Source of the DNA: Clostridiales bacterium
GTDB lineage: Bacteria > Bacillota > Clostridia > Lachnospirales > Lachnospiraceae
Assembly (NCBI GenBank): GCA_012520645.1
Contig: JAAYNV010000043.1
Location: 79,728-143,727 of the forward strand
DNA length: 64,000 bases
Direction of reading: 5' to 3'
A program made the translations under genes and the position numbers. The notes beneath the pieces are model-generated. The model worked only from the letters and a program-made list of their open reading frames with translations. It was not told the DNA's origin and did not search any database. Of the stretch, positions 43,903-52,575 are shown in pieces. Position 1 is the stretch's first letter. Every line of letters begins with the position of its first letter.

Positions 43903-46089
43903 ATGGCAGTGGATATCGGGAAAATGGATAAAGAGAAGGATTATAGTCAGGAATTTCATACGAAAAAACCTGTTATGGTTGTAAAAAAGGATGGAAGCCG
44001 GGAAGAATTTAATGTACAGAAGGTGATCAGTGCGGTTGGAAAGAGTGCTTATCGTGCGTTGACCAAGTTTACAGAAGAAGAAAAGCGTCATATATGTGAG
44101 TATGTTATTGACAAAGTAAATGAACTGGAGCAGGAAGAAATACCGATTCCGATCATGCACAATATAGTGGAAAGTGCTTTGGAGGATGTGAAGCCCATTG
44201 TAGCAAAGAGTTACCGGGATTATCGAAATTACAAGCAGGATTTTGTACGGATGTTAGACGATGTGTATAAAAAGAGTCAGTCTATCATGTATATCGGTGA
44301 CAAAGAAAATGCCAATACGGACTCTGCGCTTGTTTCCACCAAGAGAAGTCTGATTTTTAATCAGCTTAATAAGGAATTGTATCAGAAGTTCTTTATGACA
44401 ACAGAAGAAATTCAGGCATGCCGGGACGGTTATATTTATGTTCATGATATGTCTGCCAGAAGAGATACGATGAACTGCTGCCTGTTTGATGTACAGAATG
44501 TATTGACCGGCGGTTTCGAGATGGGAAATATCTGGTACAATGAGCCGAAGACTCTGGATGTGGCATTTGATGTGATCGGAGATATTGTATTAAGTGCAGC
44601 AAGCCAGCAGTACGGTGGATTTACGGTGCCGAGTGTGGATATGATTCTGGAGCCGTATGCCGAAAAGTCCTATAATAAGTATGTAGAAAAATATAGGAAG
44701 CTTGGTGTTGAGAAAAACAGAGCTGAGGAAGAAGCCTATCAGGATGTAGTAAAAGAATATGAGCAGGGCTTTCAGGGATGGGAATATAAGTTTAATACGG
44801 TAGCTTCCAGCCGTGGTGATTATCCGTTCATTACGGTAACGGCAGGAACCGGAACCGGACGGTTTGCCAGACTGGCAACGATTTCCATGCTGAACGTGCG
44901 AAGAAAAGGACAGGGTAAAGCGGAATGCAAAAAACCGGTGCTGTTCCCGAAAATTGTCTTTTTATATGATGAAAATCTGCATGGTCCGGGCAAGCCGCTT
45001 GAGGATGTATTTGAAGCGGGTGTGGAATGTTCCGCAAAGACCATGTATCCGGACTGGCTGTCTTTGACCGGAAAAGGTTATATCGCCAGCATGTACAAGC
45101 AGTACGGCAAGATCATTTCTCCGATGGGATGCAGGGCATTTTTATCGCCGTGGTATGAGAGAGGAGGCATGTATCCGGCAGACGATAAGGATACACCGGT
45201 CTTTGTAGGGCGTTTTAATATCGGCGTGGTATCTTTGCATTTGCCAATGATTCTGGCAAAGGCAAGGCAGGAGAGCAGGGATTTTTATGAGGTATTGGAT
45301 TATTATCTGAATCTGATTCGTAATCTGCATATTCGTACTTATGCTTATCTGGGAGAGATGCGTGCTTCCACAAATCCTTTAGCTTACTGTGAAGGCGGAT
45401 TTTTAAATGGTAACCTTGGACTTCATGATAAGATTAAGCCGGTGTTGAAGACGGCAACCGCCAGCTTTGGAATTACGGCACTCAATGAGCTGCAGATGCT
45501 CTATAACGGCAAGTCGTTAGTAGAAGACGGAGCCTTTGCGTTGGAGGTTATGGAGCATATCAATGCCAAAATTGACGAGTTTAAGAAAGAAGATGGTAAT
45601 CTGTATGCCATCTATGGAACGCCGGCTGAGAACCTGTGTGGACTGCAGGTAAAACAGTTTCGTAAGAAATATGGTATCATTGAGGGTGTTTCCGACCGGG
45701 AATATGTCAGCAACAGTTTTCACTGTCATGTTTCGGAGGATATTACACCGATTCAGAAGCAGGATTTGGAGGGAAGATTCTGGGAACTGGCCAATGGCGG
45801 TAAGATTCAGTATGTAAAATATCCGATTGATTATAACAGAGAAGCCATTCGGACACTGATTCGCAGGGCAATGGAGCTGGGATATTATGAAGGGGTCAAT
45901 CTTTCACTGGCATATTGTGACGATTGCGGTCATCAGGAACTGGAAATGGATGTCTGCCCTAAATGTGGCAGCCGTAATCTGACCAAGATTGATCGTATGA
46001 ACGGATATCTTTCTTATTCACGTGTACATGGAGACACGAGACTGAATGATGCAAAGATGGCGGAAATAGCAGAAAGGAAAAGCATGTAA
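43903..46089 (+). CDS. nrdD: Anaerobic ribonucleoside-triphosphate reductase
   Basis: A 728-residue class III reductase. An N-terminal ATP-cone (about residues 25-115) is followed by the catalytic barrel and a C-terminal zinc site CDDCGHQELEMDVCPKCGSRN with the glycyl-radical segment RMNGYLSY; the Gly is the radical site after activation by NrdG. It reduces ribonucleoside triphosphates without oxygen for DNA synthesis. GGAGGACAAGGAGC gives the ribosome site. NrdG begins two bases after its stop. Confidence 0.96.
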   Translation: MAVDIGKMDKEKDYSQEFHTKKPVMVVKKDGSREEFNVQKVISAVGKSAYRALTKFTEEEKRHICEYVIDKVNELEQEEIPIPIMHNIVESALEDVKPIVAKSYRDYRNYKQDFVRMLDDVYKKSQSIMYIGDKENANTDSALVSTKRSLIFNQLNKELYQKFFMTTEEIQACRDGYIYVHDMSARRDTMNCCLFDVQNVLTGGFEMGNIWYNEPKTLDVAFDVIGDIVLSAASQQYGGFTVPSVDMILEPYAEKSYNKYVEKYRKLGVEKNRAEEEAYQDVVKEYEQGFQGWEYKFNTVASSRGDYPFITVTAGTGTGRFARLATISMLNVRRKGQGKAECKKPVLFPKIVFLYDENLHGPGKPLEDVFEAGVECSAKTMYPDWLSLTGKGYIASMYKQYGKIISPMGCRAFLSPWYERGGMYPADDKDTPVFVGRFNIGVVSLHLPMILAKARQESRDFYEVLDYYLNLIRNLHIRTYAYLGEMRASTNPLAYCEGGFLNGNLGLHDKIKPVLKTATASFGITALNELQMLYNGKSLVEDGAFALEVMEHINAKIDEFKKEDGNLYAIYGTPAENLCGLQVKQFRKKYGIIEGVSDREYVSNSFHCHVSEDITPIQKQDLEGRFWELANGGKIQYVKYPIDYNREAIRTLIRRAMELGYYEGVNLSLAYCDDCGHQELEMDVCPKCGSRNLTKIDRMNGYLSYSRVHGDTRLNDAKMAEIAERKSM

Positions 46090-46091
46090 AC

Positions 46092-46601
46092 ATGAGGTAC
46101 CACAATATAACAAAGGATGATATGCTAAACGGGGACGGTCTTCGGGTCGTACTCTGGGTAGCAGGATGTTCCCATTGCTGTAAGGAATGCCAGAATCCGA
46201 TCACCTGGGATCCGAATGGAGGGCTTCCTTTTGATGAGGCGGCAAAACAGGAAATTTTTGAACAGCTCGATAAAAGCTACATTTCGGGCATTACTTTTTC
46301 AGGTGGAGATCCGCTCCATAGTGCAAACCGTGGAGGCGTAAGAAGTCTGATGGAAGAAATCAAAGAAAAATACCCGGATAAGACAATCTGGCTTTATACG
46401 GGAGATGTGTGGGAAAACCTTGTACATGATTCGATACTGCAGTTTGTAGACGTTCTGGTGGATGGTGAATTTGTTCTGGAAAAGAGAGATACCAAGCTTC
46501 TATGGAAGGGCAGCTCGAACCAGAGAGTCATTGATGTGCAGGCCAGTTTAAAACAGCCGGATACGACGGTACCGGTATTACATTGCGGAGATTATGAATA
46601 A
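46092..46601 (+). CDS. nrdG: Anaerobic ribonucleotide reductase activating protein
   Basis: A 169-residue radical-SAM activase with WVAGCSHCCKECQNP (CxxxCxxC cluster) and TFSGGDPLH. It forms the glycyl radical on NrdD using S-adenosylmethionine. It lies two bases after nrdD, and its TAA is directly followed by the dut ATG. Confidence 0.96.
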   Translation: MRYHNITKDDMLNGDGLRVVLWVAGCSHCCKECQNPITWDPNGGLPFDEAAKQEIFEQLDKSYISGITFSGGDPLHSANRGGVRSLMEEIKEKYPDKTIWLYTGDVWENLVHDSILQFVDVLVDGEFVLEKRDTKLLWKGSSNQRVIDVQASLKQPDTTVPVLHCGDYE

Positions 46602-47033
46602 ATGAAGACAATTCGGATTAAATATTTATCAGATAAAATTGACAAACTGGAAAAGATCTCAAAGGGTGACTGGATCGATCTGCGTGCGGCAGAGGATTTA
46701 GAGTTGAAAGCAGGGGAATTTAAACTGATTCCGCTCGGGATTGCAATGCAGCTTCCGGAGGGGTATGAGGCGCATATCGTGCCGAGAAGCTCCACTTTCA
46801 AAAATTTTGGTATTATCCAGACCAATCATCAGGGTGTGGTGGACTGCTCCTACTGTGGAGACAATGATCAGTGGTATATGCCGGCATATGCCCTGCGTGA
46901 TACGAAGATTAACTGTAACGACAGAATCTGTCAGTTCCGTATCATGGAGAATCAGCCGGAGATTTCCTTTGAAGAGGTGGAACAGTTAGGGACACCGGAC
47001 AGAGGAGGTATCGGAAGTACCGGTACGAAATAG
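46602..47033 (+). CDS. dut: dUTP diphosphatase
   Basis: A 143-residue trimeric dUTPase: [30 protein letters not shown], then [41 protein letters not shown] and the C-terminal RGGIGSTG arm. It converts dUTP to dUMP, keeping uracil out of DNA and feeding dTMP synthesis. It is translationally joined to nrdG (stop and start abut), a sensible deoxynucleotide operon. Confidence 0.93.
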   Translation: MKTIRIKYLSDKIDKLEKISKGDWIDLRAAEDLELKAGEFKLIPLGIAMQLPEGYEAHIVPRSSTFKNFGIIQTNHQGVVDCSYCGDNDQWYMPAYALRDTKINCNDRICQFRIMENQPEISFEEVEQLGTPDRGGIGSTGTK

Positions 47034-47053
47034 ATTGGATAGAACGAATAAAA

Positions 47054-47084
47054 CGAATAGAAAAGCTCTTTTTCGGACATGCTA
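47054..47084 (+). promoter_or_regulatory. Putative sigma-G promoter of the spoVAF-type gene
   Basis: CGAATA (47054-47059), 18-bp spacer, CATGCTA (47078-47084) fits the forespore sigma-G pattern (GAATA and CATnnTA). The -10 lies in the loop region of the terminator hairpin. Confidence 0.52.
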
Positions 47085-47112
47085 AGAAAAAGTGTCCGGA
47101 AGGGAGTTTTTT
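47066..47112 (+). terminator. Terminator of the nrd operon that contains the next gene's ribosome site
   Basis: A 14-bp stem pairs 47066-47079 with 47093-47106 (some G-T pairs), followed by TTTTTT at 47107-47112. The right arm contains GGAAGGGAG, the ribosome site for ATG 47115. Confidence 0.75.
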
Positions 47113-47114
47113 GA

Positions 47115-48569
47115 ATGGAAAAAATGAACAGCAATCTAGCTGATACGATGAAATATCTGGAAAAGCATCTGCATGTAAACGAAAGCTTTGATCTGGTGTA
47201 CCGGGTTATAAATGTGGGCGGAAAAAGGGCTTGTATTTATTTTATTGATGGGTTTTGTAAGGACGAAATGATGCAGAAAATGCTGCAGTATTTCATGGGG
47301 CTTAAGCCGGAGGAGCTGCCGGAGGATGTGCATGAAATGTCCAAGGGCTTTGTACCGACCGTGGAGGTGGATCTTTCGGATGAATGGGAACAGATCACCT
47401 ACAACATTTTTTCCGGCGTGCTGGCACTGCTTATTGACGGCTATGAAAAGTGTATCCTGATCGATTCGAGAACCTATCCGGCAAGAAATGTTTCAGAACC
47501 GGAAAAGGATAAAGCGATGCGTGGCTCCAAGGATGGCTTTGTAGAGACGATTGTGTTTAATACGGCACTCATACGGCGCAGAATCCGCAGTGAGGAGCTT
47601 CGTATGGAAATGCTCCATGCCGGCAAGTCCTCCCAGACGGATATTGTTCTTTGTTATATGGATTCCCGGGTGAATCAACGGTTTCTTGCGGAAATCAGAG
47701 AGCGTATATCCAATATACAGGTAGATGCACTGACGATGAATCAGGAAAGTCTGGCAGAGTGTCTTTATCATAAAAAGTGGTACAATCCTTTTCCTAAATT
47801 CAAGTTTACCGAGCGTCCGGATACGGCAGCGGCACAGGTTTTGGAAGGAAATATTATTATTTTAGTGGATAATTCTCCGTCCGTTATGATTACACCAACT
47901 TCTGTTTTTGATGTGATCGAAGAGGCGGATGATTATTATTTTCCGCCAATTACCGGAACCTACCTGCGGTTGTCACGCTTTCTTATTTCATTGCTTGCCT
48001 TTTTTCTGACTCCGACTTTTGTATCGCTGATCCAGAATCCGCAGTGGATACCGGATTCCTTTTCTTTTATTCTGCTAAAGGAATCGCCGAATATTCCGGT
48101 GGTATGGCAGTTTTTAATGGTGGAACTTGCTCTGGATGGGCTCAGGCTGGCTGCTGTTAATACCCCTAATATGTTAAATACTCCGCTTTCGGTTATGGCG
48201 GCACTGGTATTAGGAGAATTTTCGGTTAAGAGTGGGTGGTTTTCTTCGGAGGTCATGCTCTATATGGCATTTGTTGCCATTGCCAATACGACCCAGGCAA
48301 ACTACGAGCTTGGCTATGCCATTAAATTTATGCGTATTCTGACATTGATTCTTACCCAGTTTTTTGGTGTATGGGGCTATATTGCAGGAGTTGCAGTTTT
48401 AGTCATAGCGATTGTATCCAACCGTACCGTATCAGGAGAAAGCTATATTTATCCACTCATTCCGTTGGAGTGGAAAAAGTTGTGCAGAAGATTGTTCCGG
48501 CTCAGGCTTCCGGATGCAGTTCCGTCCAGAGAACATCCGGAAAAGAAAAAAGGAAACGGCAGGATGTAG
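47115..48569 (+). CDS. GerA-family spore membrane protein (SpoVAF-like)
   Basis: A 484-residue protein. The N-terminal cytoplasmic part has MRGSKDGFVETIVFNTALIRRRIR, which matches SpoVAF better than the GerAA subunits as I recall them, and a C-terminal set of hydrophobic helices (about residues 285-440, PPITGTYLRLSRFLISLLAFF onward). GerA-family proteins are spore inner-membrane proteins of germination. No gerB, gerC or spoVA gene is in view, so it is an orphan. Its promoter and terminator overlap as described at 47054-47112. Confidence 0.85.
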   Translation: MEKMNSNLADTMKYLEKHLHVNESFDLVYRVINVGGKRACIYFIDGFCKDEMMQKMLQYFMGLKPEELPEDVHEMSKGFVPTVEVDLSDEWEQITYNIFSGVLALLIDGYEKCILIDSRTYPARNVSEPEKDKAMRGSKDGFVETIVFNTALIRRRIRSEELRMEMLHAGKSSQTDIVLCYMDSRVNQRFLAEIRERISNIQVDALTMNQESLAECLYHKKWYNPFPKFKFTERPDTAAAQVLEGNIIILVDNSPSVMITPTSVFDVIEEADDYYFPPITGTYLRLSRFLISLLAFFLTPTFVSLIQNPQWIPDSFSFILLKESPNIPVVWQFLMVELALDGLRLAAVNTPNMLNTPLSVMAALVLGEFSVKSGWFSSEVMLYMAFVAIANTTQANYELGYAIKFMRILTLILTQFFGVWGYIAGVAVLVIAIVSNRTVSGESYIYPLIPLEWKKLCRRLFRLRLPDAVPSREHPEKKKGNGRM

Positions 48570-48594
48570 CAAAAGCAGGTTTTCGTGATAAATC

Positions 48595-48623
48595 TTGTCC
48601 TTTCTGCCGGAAGGTGATACAAT
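48595..48623 (+). promoter_or_regulatory. Sigma-A promoter of degV
   Basis: TTGTCC (48595-48600), 17-bp spacer, TACAAT (48618-48623) with an extended -10 TGA. Confidence 0.65.
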
Positions 48624-48660
48624 CAAATAATTAGAATAGAGAAGGAGCAGGAATATAAGG

Positions 48661-49527
48661 ATGGAGTCTTTCAAGCTGATTACAGACACGACAGCGGATC
48701 TGCCGAAAAGCTATTTGGAGGAGCATAAGGTCGGATGTATGTTTGTACCTTATGCAATAGAGGAAGTTGTTTACGGTTACCGGAATGAAATGGAGCCAAA
48801 AGAGTTTTATGCAGGGATGAAGACCGGTCTCATGCCAACTACTTCCCAGATCAATCCGGAAGAAATGAAGTCATATTTTAGGGAATATTTAAAGGAAAAT
48901 AAAAATTTGCTTTATCTGGCATTTTCTTCCGGTCTGAGCGGAACTTATAATAATGCAAGACTTGCAGCAGAAGAAATAATGGAAGAACAGGATTGTAAGA
49001 TTCTGGTTGTTGATACCAGATGTGCATCCATGGGTGAGGGACTTTTAGTCCATAAGGCTGTACAGCTTAAGGAAGCCGGAAAGAGCATGGAAGAGGTGGC
49101 AGAATGGACATTGCAGAATGTCAGTCATCTTGTACATGTTTTTACTGTGGATGACCTGAATCATTTATACCGCGGAGGCCGTGTCAGCAGGGCGGCTGCC
49201 GTCGTCGGTACGATTGCAGGCATTAAACCGATACTGCATGTGGATGAGGAAGGACATTTGGTAGCAGTCAGTAAGGCAAGAGGACGTAAAAAGTCCTTAC
49301 ATATGCTGGTAAATTATATGGAAGAACACATGAAAGGTTTTGAAGCCCAGAATGATATTGTATTTATCAGTCATGGAGATGCCCTGCAGGATGCAGAGGC
49401 GGTACGGGATGAAATCAAAGAACGTTTCGGGATTGAGAATTTTATGATCAATTATATTGGTCCTACGATAGGAACACATTCGGGTCCGGGAACAATCGCA
49501 TTATTTTTTATGGGACAGAGCAGATAA
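48661..49527 (+). CDS. DegV family fatty-acid-binding protein
   Basis: A 288-residue DegV protein with the pattern KLITDTTADLPKSYLEEHKV, TSQINPEEM, AFSSGLSGTYNNARLA, DTRCASMGEG and the C-terminal IGTHSGPGTIALFF. The fold binds a fatty acid, and FakB members present fatty acids to the FakA kinase. Which DegV role this one has is unclear since no fakA is in view. AGAAGGAGCAGG precedes ATG 48661. Confidence 0.93.
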   Translation: MESFKLITDTTADLPKSYLEEHKVGCMFVPYAIEEVVYGYRNEMEPKEFYAGMKTGLMPTTSQINPEEMKSYFREYLKENKNLLYLAFSSGLSGTYNNARLAAEEIMEEQDCKILVVDTRCASMGEGLLVHKAVQLKEAGKSMEEVAEWTLQNVSHLVHVFTVDDLNHLYRGGRVSRAAAVVGTIAGIKPILHVDEEGHLVAVSKARGRKKSLHMLVNYMEEHMKGFEAQNDIVFISHGDALQDAEAVRDEIKERFGIENFMINYIGPTIGTHSGPGTIALFFMGQSR

Positions 49528-49569
49528 GTTGGGATGATTGATTTCAATCTGGAAAGGAAGGATGGGACA

Positions 49570-50991
49570 ATGGAAAATAAAAATGTTTGGGAAACCTATA
49601 ATGAGAAGCAATTAAAAGAAGTAGAAGCGTTATCGGCAGAATACCGCTTTTTTCTGGATCATGGCAAGACAGAGCGTGAATGTGTGGATACTATCGTTAA
49701 TATGATCGAAAAAGAAGGGTATACAGAACTTCAACAGGCTATAAAGACCGGGAAAAAACTCTCCTGCGGGGATAAGATCTATGCGGTTGGAATGAACAAA
49801 GCGATTGTGATGTTTCAACTGGGCAGAAGACCGATCGCAGAAGGCATGAATATACTGGGAGCGCACATAGATTCTCCGCGCATCGATGTGAAACAGAATC
49901 CGCTCTACGAGGACTCCAATATCGCTTATCTGGATACCCATTATTATGGAGGTATTAAGAAGTATCAATGGGTAACGCTTCCGCTTGCGATTCATGGTGT
50001 GATCATCAAAAAAGATGGCACGACGGTAGAAGTAAATATCGGAGAAGAAGAGGATGATCCGGTTTTTTTTATTTCGGATCTTTTGGTTCATCTTGCGGGA
50101 GAGCAGCTTGATAAGAAGGCGGCAAAGGTCATAGAAGGAGAGGCATTGGATCTGATTGTTGGAAGCAAGCCGCTTATGCTTAAGCAGGAGAAAAAGGACG
50201 CTGAAGATGAGAAAAATGCGGCAAAGGATGCGGTAAAAAAAGGCGTTCTGACGATTTTAAAGGAGCAGTATGAGGTAGAGGAAGAGGATTTTATCTCTGC
50301 GGAGTTAGAGATCGTTCCGGCAGGCAAAGCGAGAGAAGCCGGTCTGGACCGCAGCATGATCTTAGCTTATGGACAGGATGACAGAGTGTGTGCGTTCCCT
50401 TCCGTAAAGGCTTTGTTAGAGACAGGAGAAACCGAGCGGACTGCCTGCTGCATTTTGGTGGATAAAGAAGAAATCGGCAGTGTGGGTGCGACCGGAATGC
50501 AGTCCAGATTCTTTGAAAATATGTTGGCAGAGGTTATGGAGTTAGCCGGAGAGTACAGTGAGTTAAATATCAGAAGGTGTCTGGCACGCTCGAATATGCT
50601 TTCCTCGGACGTCAGTGCAGCATATGACCCTTCCTATGCTGCAGCATTTGAAAAGAAAAATGCTGCCTATATGGGAGGCGGAATGGTATTTAATAAGTTT
50701 ACCGGTGCCAGAGGCAAGAGCGGTTCCAATGATGCAAATGCAGAGTATATGGCACACATCCGTCAGATTCTGGATGAGAAGCAGGTCGTATTCCAGACTT
50801 CGGAACTGGGAAAGGTAGATGTGGGAGGCGGAGGAACCATCGCCTATATTCTTGCATTATATGGAATGAATGTGATTGACAGTGGTGTGGCTGTTCTGAA
50901 TATGCATGCACCGTGGGAAGCGACAAGTAAGGCAGATATCTATGAGACCAAGCGGGGCTATCAGGCATTTTTGGAAGGAGCTTCCTTATAG
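49570..50991 (+). CDS. M18 family aminopeptidase
   Basis: A 473-residue metalloaminopeptidase of the M18 family: AHIDSPRIDVKQNPLYEDSNIAYLDTHYYGGIKKYQW, VDKEEIGSVGATGMQS, a Gly-rich VGGGGTIA and HAPWEATSKADIYE. The zinc ligands His, Asp, Glu are in these segments. It removes N-terminal residues, often acidic, from peptides. ATG 49570 follows AAGGAAGGATG; a 12-residue extension from 49534 is possible but less likely. Confidence 0.92.
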   Translation: MENKNVWETYNEKQLKEVEALSAEYRFFLDHGKTERECVDTIVNMIEKEGYTELQQAIKTGKKLSCGDKIYAVGMNKAIVMFQLGRRPIAEGMNILGAHIDSPRIDVKQNPLYEDSNIAYLDTHYYGGIKKYQWVTLPLAIHGVIIKKDGTTVEVNIGEEEDDPVFFISDLLVHLAGEQLDKKAAKVIEGEALDLIVGSKPLMLKQEKKDAEDEKNAAKDAVKKGVLTILKEQYEVEEEDFISAELEIVPAGKAREAGLDRSMILAYGQDDRVCAFPSVKALLETGETERTACCILVDKEEIGSVGATGMQSRFFENMLAEVMELAGEYSELNIRRCLARSNMLSSDVSAAYDPSYAAAFEKKNAAYMGGGMVFNKFTGARGKSGSNDANAEYMAHIRQILDEKQVVFQTSELGKVDVGGGGTIAYILALYGMNVIDSGVAVLNMHAPWEATSKADIYETKRGYQAFLEGASL

Positions 50992-51008
50992 GAAGAACGT
51001 AAGATAGA

Positions 51009-52043
51009 ATGGAACAATTAAGAAAAAATGATTTTTATTTTGAACTTCCACAGGAACTGATCGCACAGGATCCGTTAGAGGACAGGAGCGCATCCAGACT
51101 GTTGTATCTGGAGAAGGACACCGGAAAAACAAAGGATTTGACCTTTCGGAATGTATTGGACTATTTGAATCCGGGAGACTGTCTGGTGTTAAATAATACG
51201 AAGGTTATTCCGGCAAGACTGCTTGGTCAGAAGGAGGATACCGGAGCTGCTATTGAAATCCTGCTTTTGAAGCGCCGGGATAAGGATGTGTGGGAAACTC
51301 TTGTAAAGCCCGGAAAGAAGGCAAGACCCGGTGCCAGAATTGTATTTGGAGACGGCAGACTGCGGGCAGAGGTTACAGAGGTTGTAGAAGAAGGAAACCG
51401 TCTGGTCAGATTTGAATACGAAGGAATCTGGGAGGAGGTACTGGACAGTCTCGGGGAAATGCCGCTTCCGCCATACATAACCCATAAGCTTCAGGATAAG
51501 AACCGTTATCAGACCGTTTATGCCAAATATGAAGGTTCGGCAGCGGCACCGACCGCAGGTCTTCATTTTACAGAGGAACTGCTTGATAAAATCACAAAAA
51601 AAGGAATCCATATCGCCTATGTAACACTGCATGTGGGACTTGGAACTTTCCGTCCGGTCAAAGAAGAAAATGTTCTGGAGCATCATATGCACTCGGAATA
51701 TTATCAGATTACAAAGGAAGCAGCGGAGACGATCAATCAGGCAAAGGAGAGTGGGCACAGAGTAATTTGTGCAGGAACGACCAGCTGCCGTACGGTAGAA
51801 AGTGCAGCGGATGAGAATGGAAGACTTTCGGAATGCAGCGGAAATACGGAAATCTTTATTTACCCGGGATATCGCTTTAAGGTGTTGGATGGTCTGATTA
51901 CGAACTTTCATCTGCCGGAATCGACGCTTGTCATGCTGGTTTCAGCTCTTGCGGGAAGAGAACAGGTGCTGGAAGCATATAAACATGCTATTCAGGAGAA
52001 ATACCGTTTCTTTTCCTTTGGGGATGCGATGTTGATTTTGTAG
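51009..52043 (+). CDS. queA: S-adenosylmethionine:tRNA ribosyltransferase-isomerase
   Basis: A 344-residue Que[38 protein letters not shown] segment and the C-terminal [19 protein letters not shown]. It moves the ribosyl part of S-adenosylmethionine to 7-aminomethyl-7-deazaguanine in tRNA in queuosine synthesis. It begins 17 bases after the aminopeptidase gene. The tgt partner is not in the window. Confidence 0.95.
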   Translation: MEQLRKNDFYFELPQELIAQDPLEDRSASRLLYLEKDTGKTKDLTFRNVLDYLNPGDCLVLNNTKVIPARLLGQKEDTGAAIEILLLKRRDKDVWETLVKPGKKARPGARIVFGDGRLRAEVTEVVEEGNRLVRFEYEGIWEEVLDSLGEMPLPPYITHKLQDKNRYQTVYAKYEGSAAAPTAGLHFTEELLDKITKKGIHIAYVTLHVGLGTFRPVKEENVLEHHMHSEYYQITKEAAETINQAKESGHRVICAGTTSCRTVESAADENGRLSECSGNTEIFIYPGYRFKVLDGLITNFHLPESTLVMLVSALAGREQVLEAYKHAIQEKYRFFSFGDAMLIL

Positions 52044-52050
52044 CAAAGTG

Positions 52051-52078
52051 TTGCAGTTTAATGAAAAAACAATAAGAT
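52051..52078 (+). promoter_or_regulatory. Weak candidate promoter of the PilZ gene
   Basis: TTGCAG (52051-52056), 16-bp spacer, TAAGAT (52073-52078). Confidence 0.4.
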
Positions 52079-52119
52079 AAAATAGAAGATTCTATTGTGT
52101 ACGGAGAGGAGACAGGAAT

Positions 52120-52455
52120 ATGGATGAGCGCAGAAAAAGTAAAAGGCTGGAATTAAATTCCAAGCTGATTTTAAAGCGGTTGGATAATGAGAAGCAGGAG
52201 GAAATTGGCATTGAGGTGGATGATCTTTCAAAGACCGGAGTCGGTTTCCGGTGTGAAATGCCACTTACAATCGGCGCGGTCTATGAGGGATTTTTGACCA
52301 TCTGGACAAAGGAAGTGATTCATGCCCTTATTGAGATTGTACGTATTGAAAAAACACCGGATGGTTATGTGTATGGAGCAAGCTTTGTGGGAATGCCGGA
52401 TATGGATTCCGGTCGTATTGAAATTTATCAGACGGTACAGGATAATATAAAGTAA
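52120..52455 (+). CDS. PilZ-domain protein
   Basis: A 111-residue single PilZ domain. The c-di-GMP contacts RRKSKR (RxxxR) near residue 4 and DDLSKTGVG (DxSxxG) near 35 are both present, so it can probably bind cyclic di-GMP. No YcgR N-domain, cyclase or phosphodiesterase is encoded here. It is an orphan; a motility, exopolysaccharide or regulatory partner would be elsewhere. GGAGAGGAG precedes ATG 52120. Confidence 0.87.
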   Translation: MDERRKSKRLELNSKLILKRLDNEKQEEIGIEVDDLSKTGVGFRCEMPLTIGAVYEGFLTIWTKEVIHALIEIVRIEKTPDGYVYGASFVGMPDMDSGRIEIYQTVQDNIK

Positions 52456-52487
52456 TTATGCTCTTGTAAGCATCATAATAGAGATAT

Positions 52488-52528
52488 GGAAAACAAAAAG
52501 CAGGAAAGCTCCTGCTTTTTTGTTTTCC
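52488..52528. terminator. Long bidirectional terminator between the PilZ gene and aroA
   Basis: GGAAAACAAAAAGCAGGA (52488-52505) pairs with TCCTGC...GTTTTCC (52510-52528), short AAGC loop. A-rich and T-rich arms give a tail in both directions, closing the PilZ gene and the aro operon. Confidence 0.85.
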
Positions 52529-52575
52529 AGTGTTTTGACAGAAACGCTGCCTTTTGAATGTATGGTATGGTTGAC

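Noticed and set aside
51189..51911. A 240-residue minus-strand frame inside queA
   Set aside because: queA is certain and fills the same bases; the minus frame lacks ribosome site and domain.
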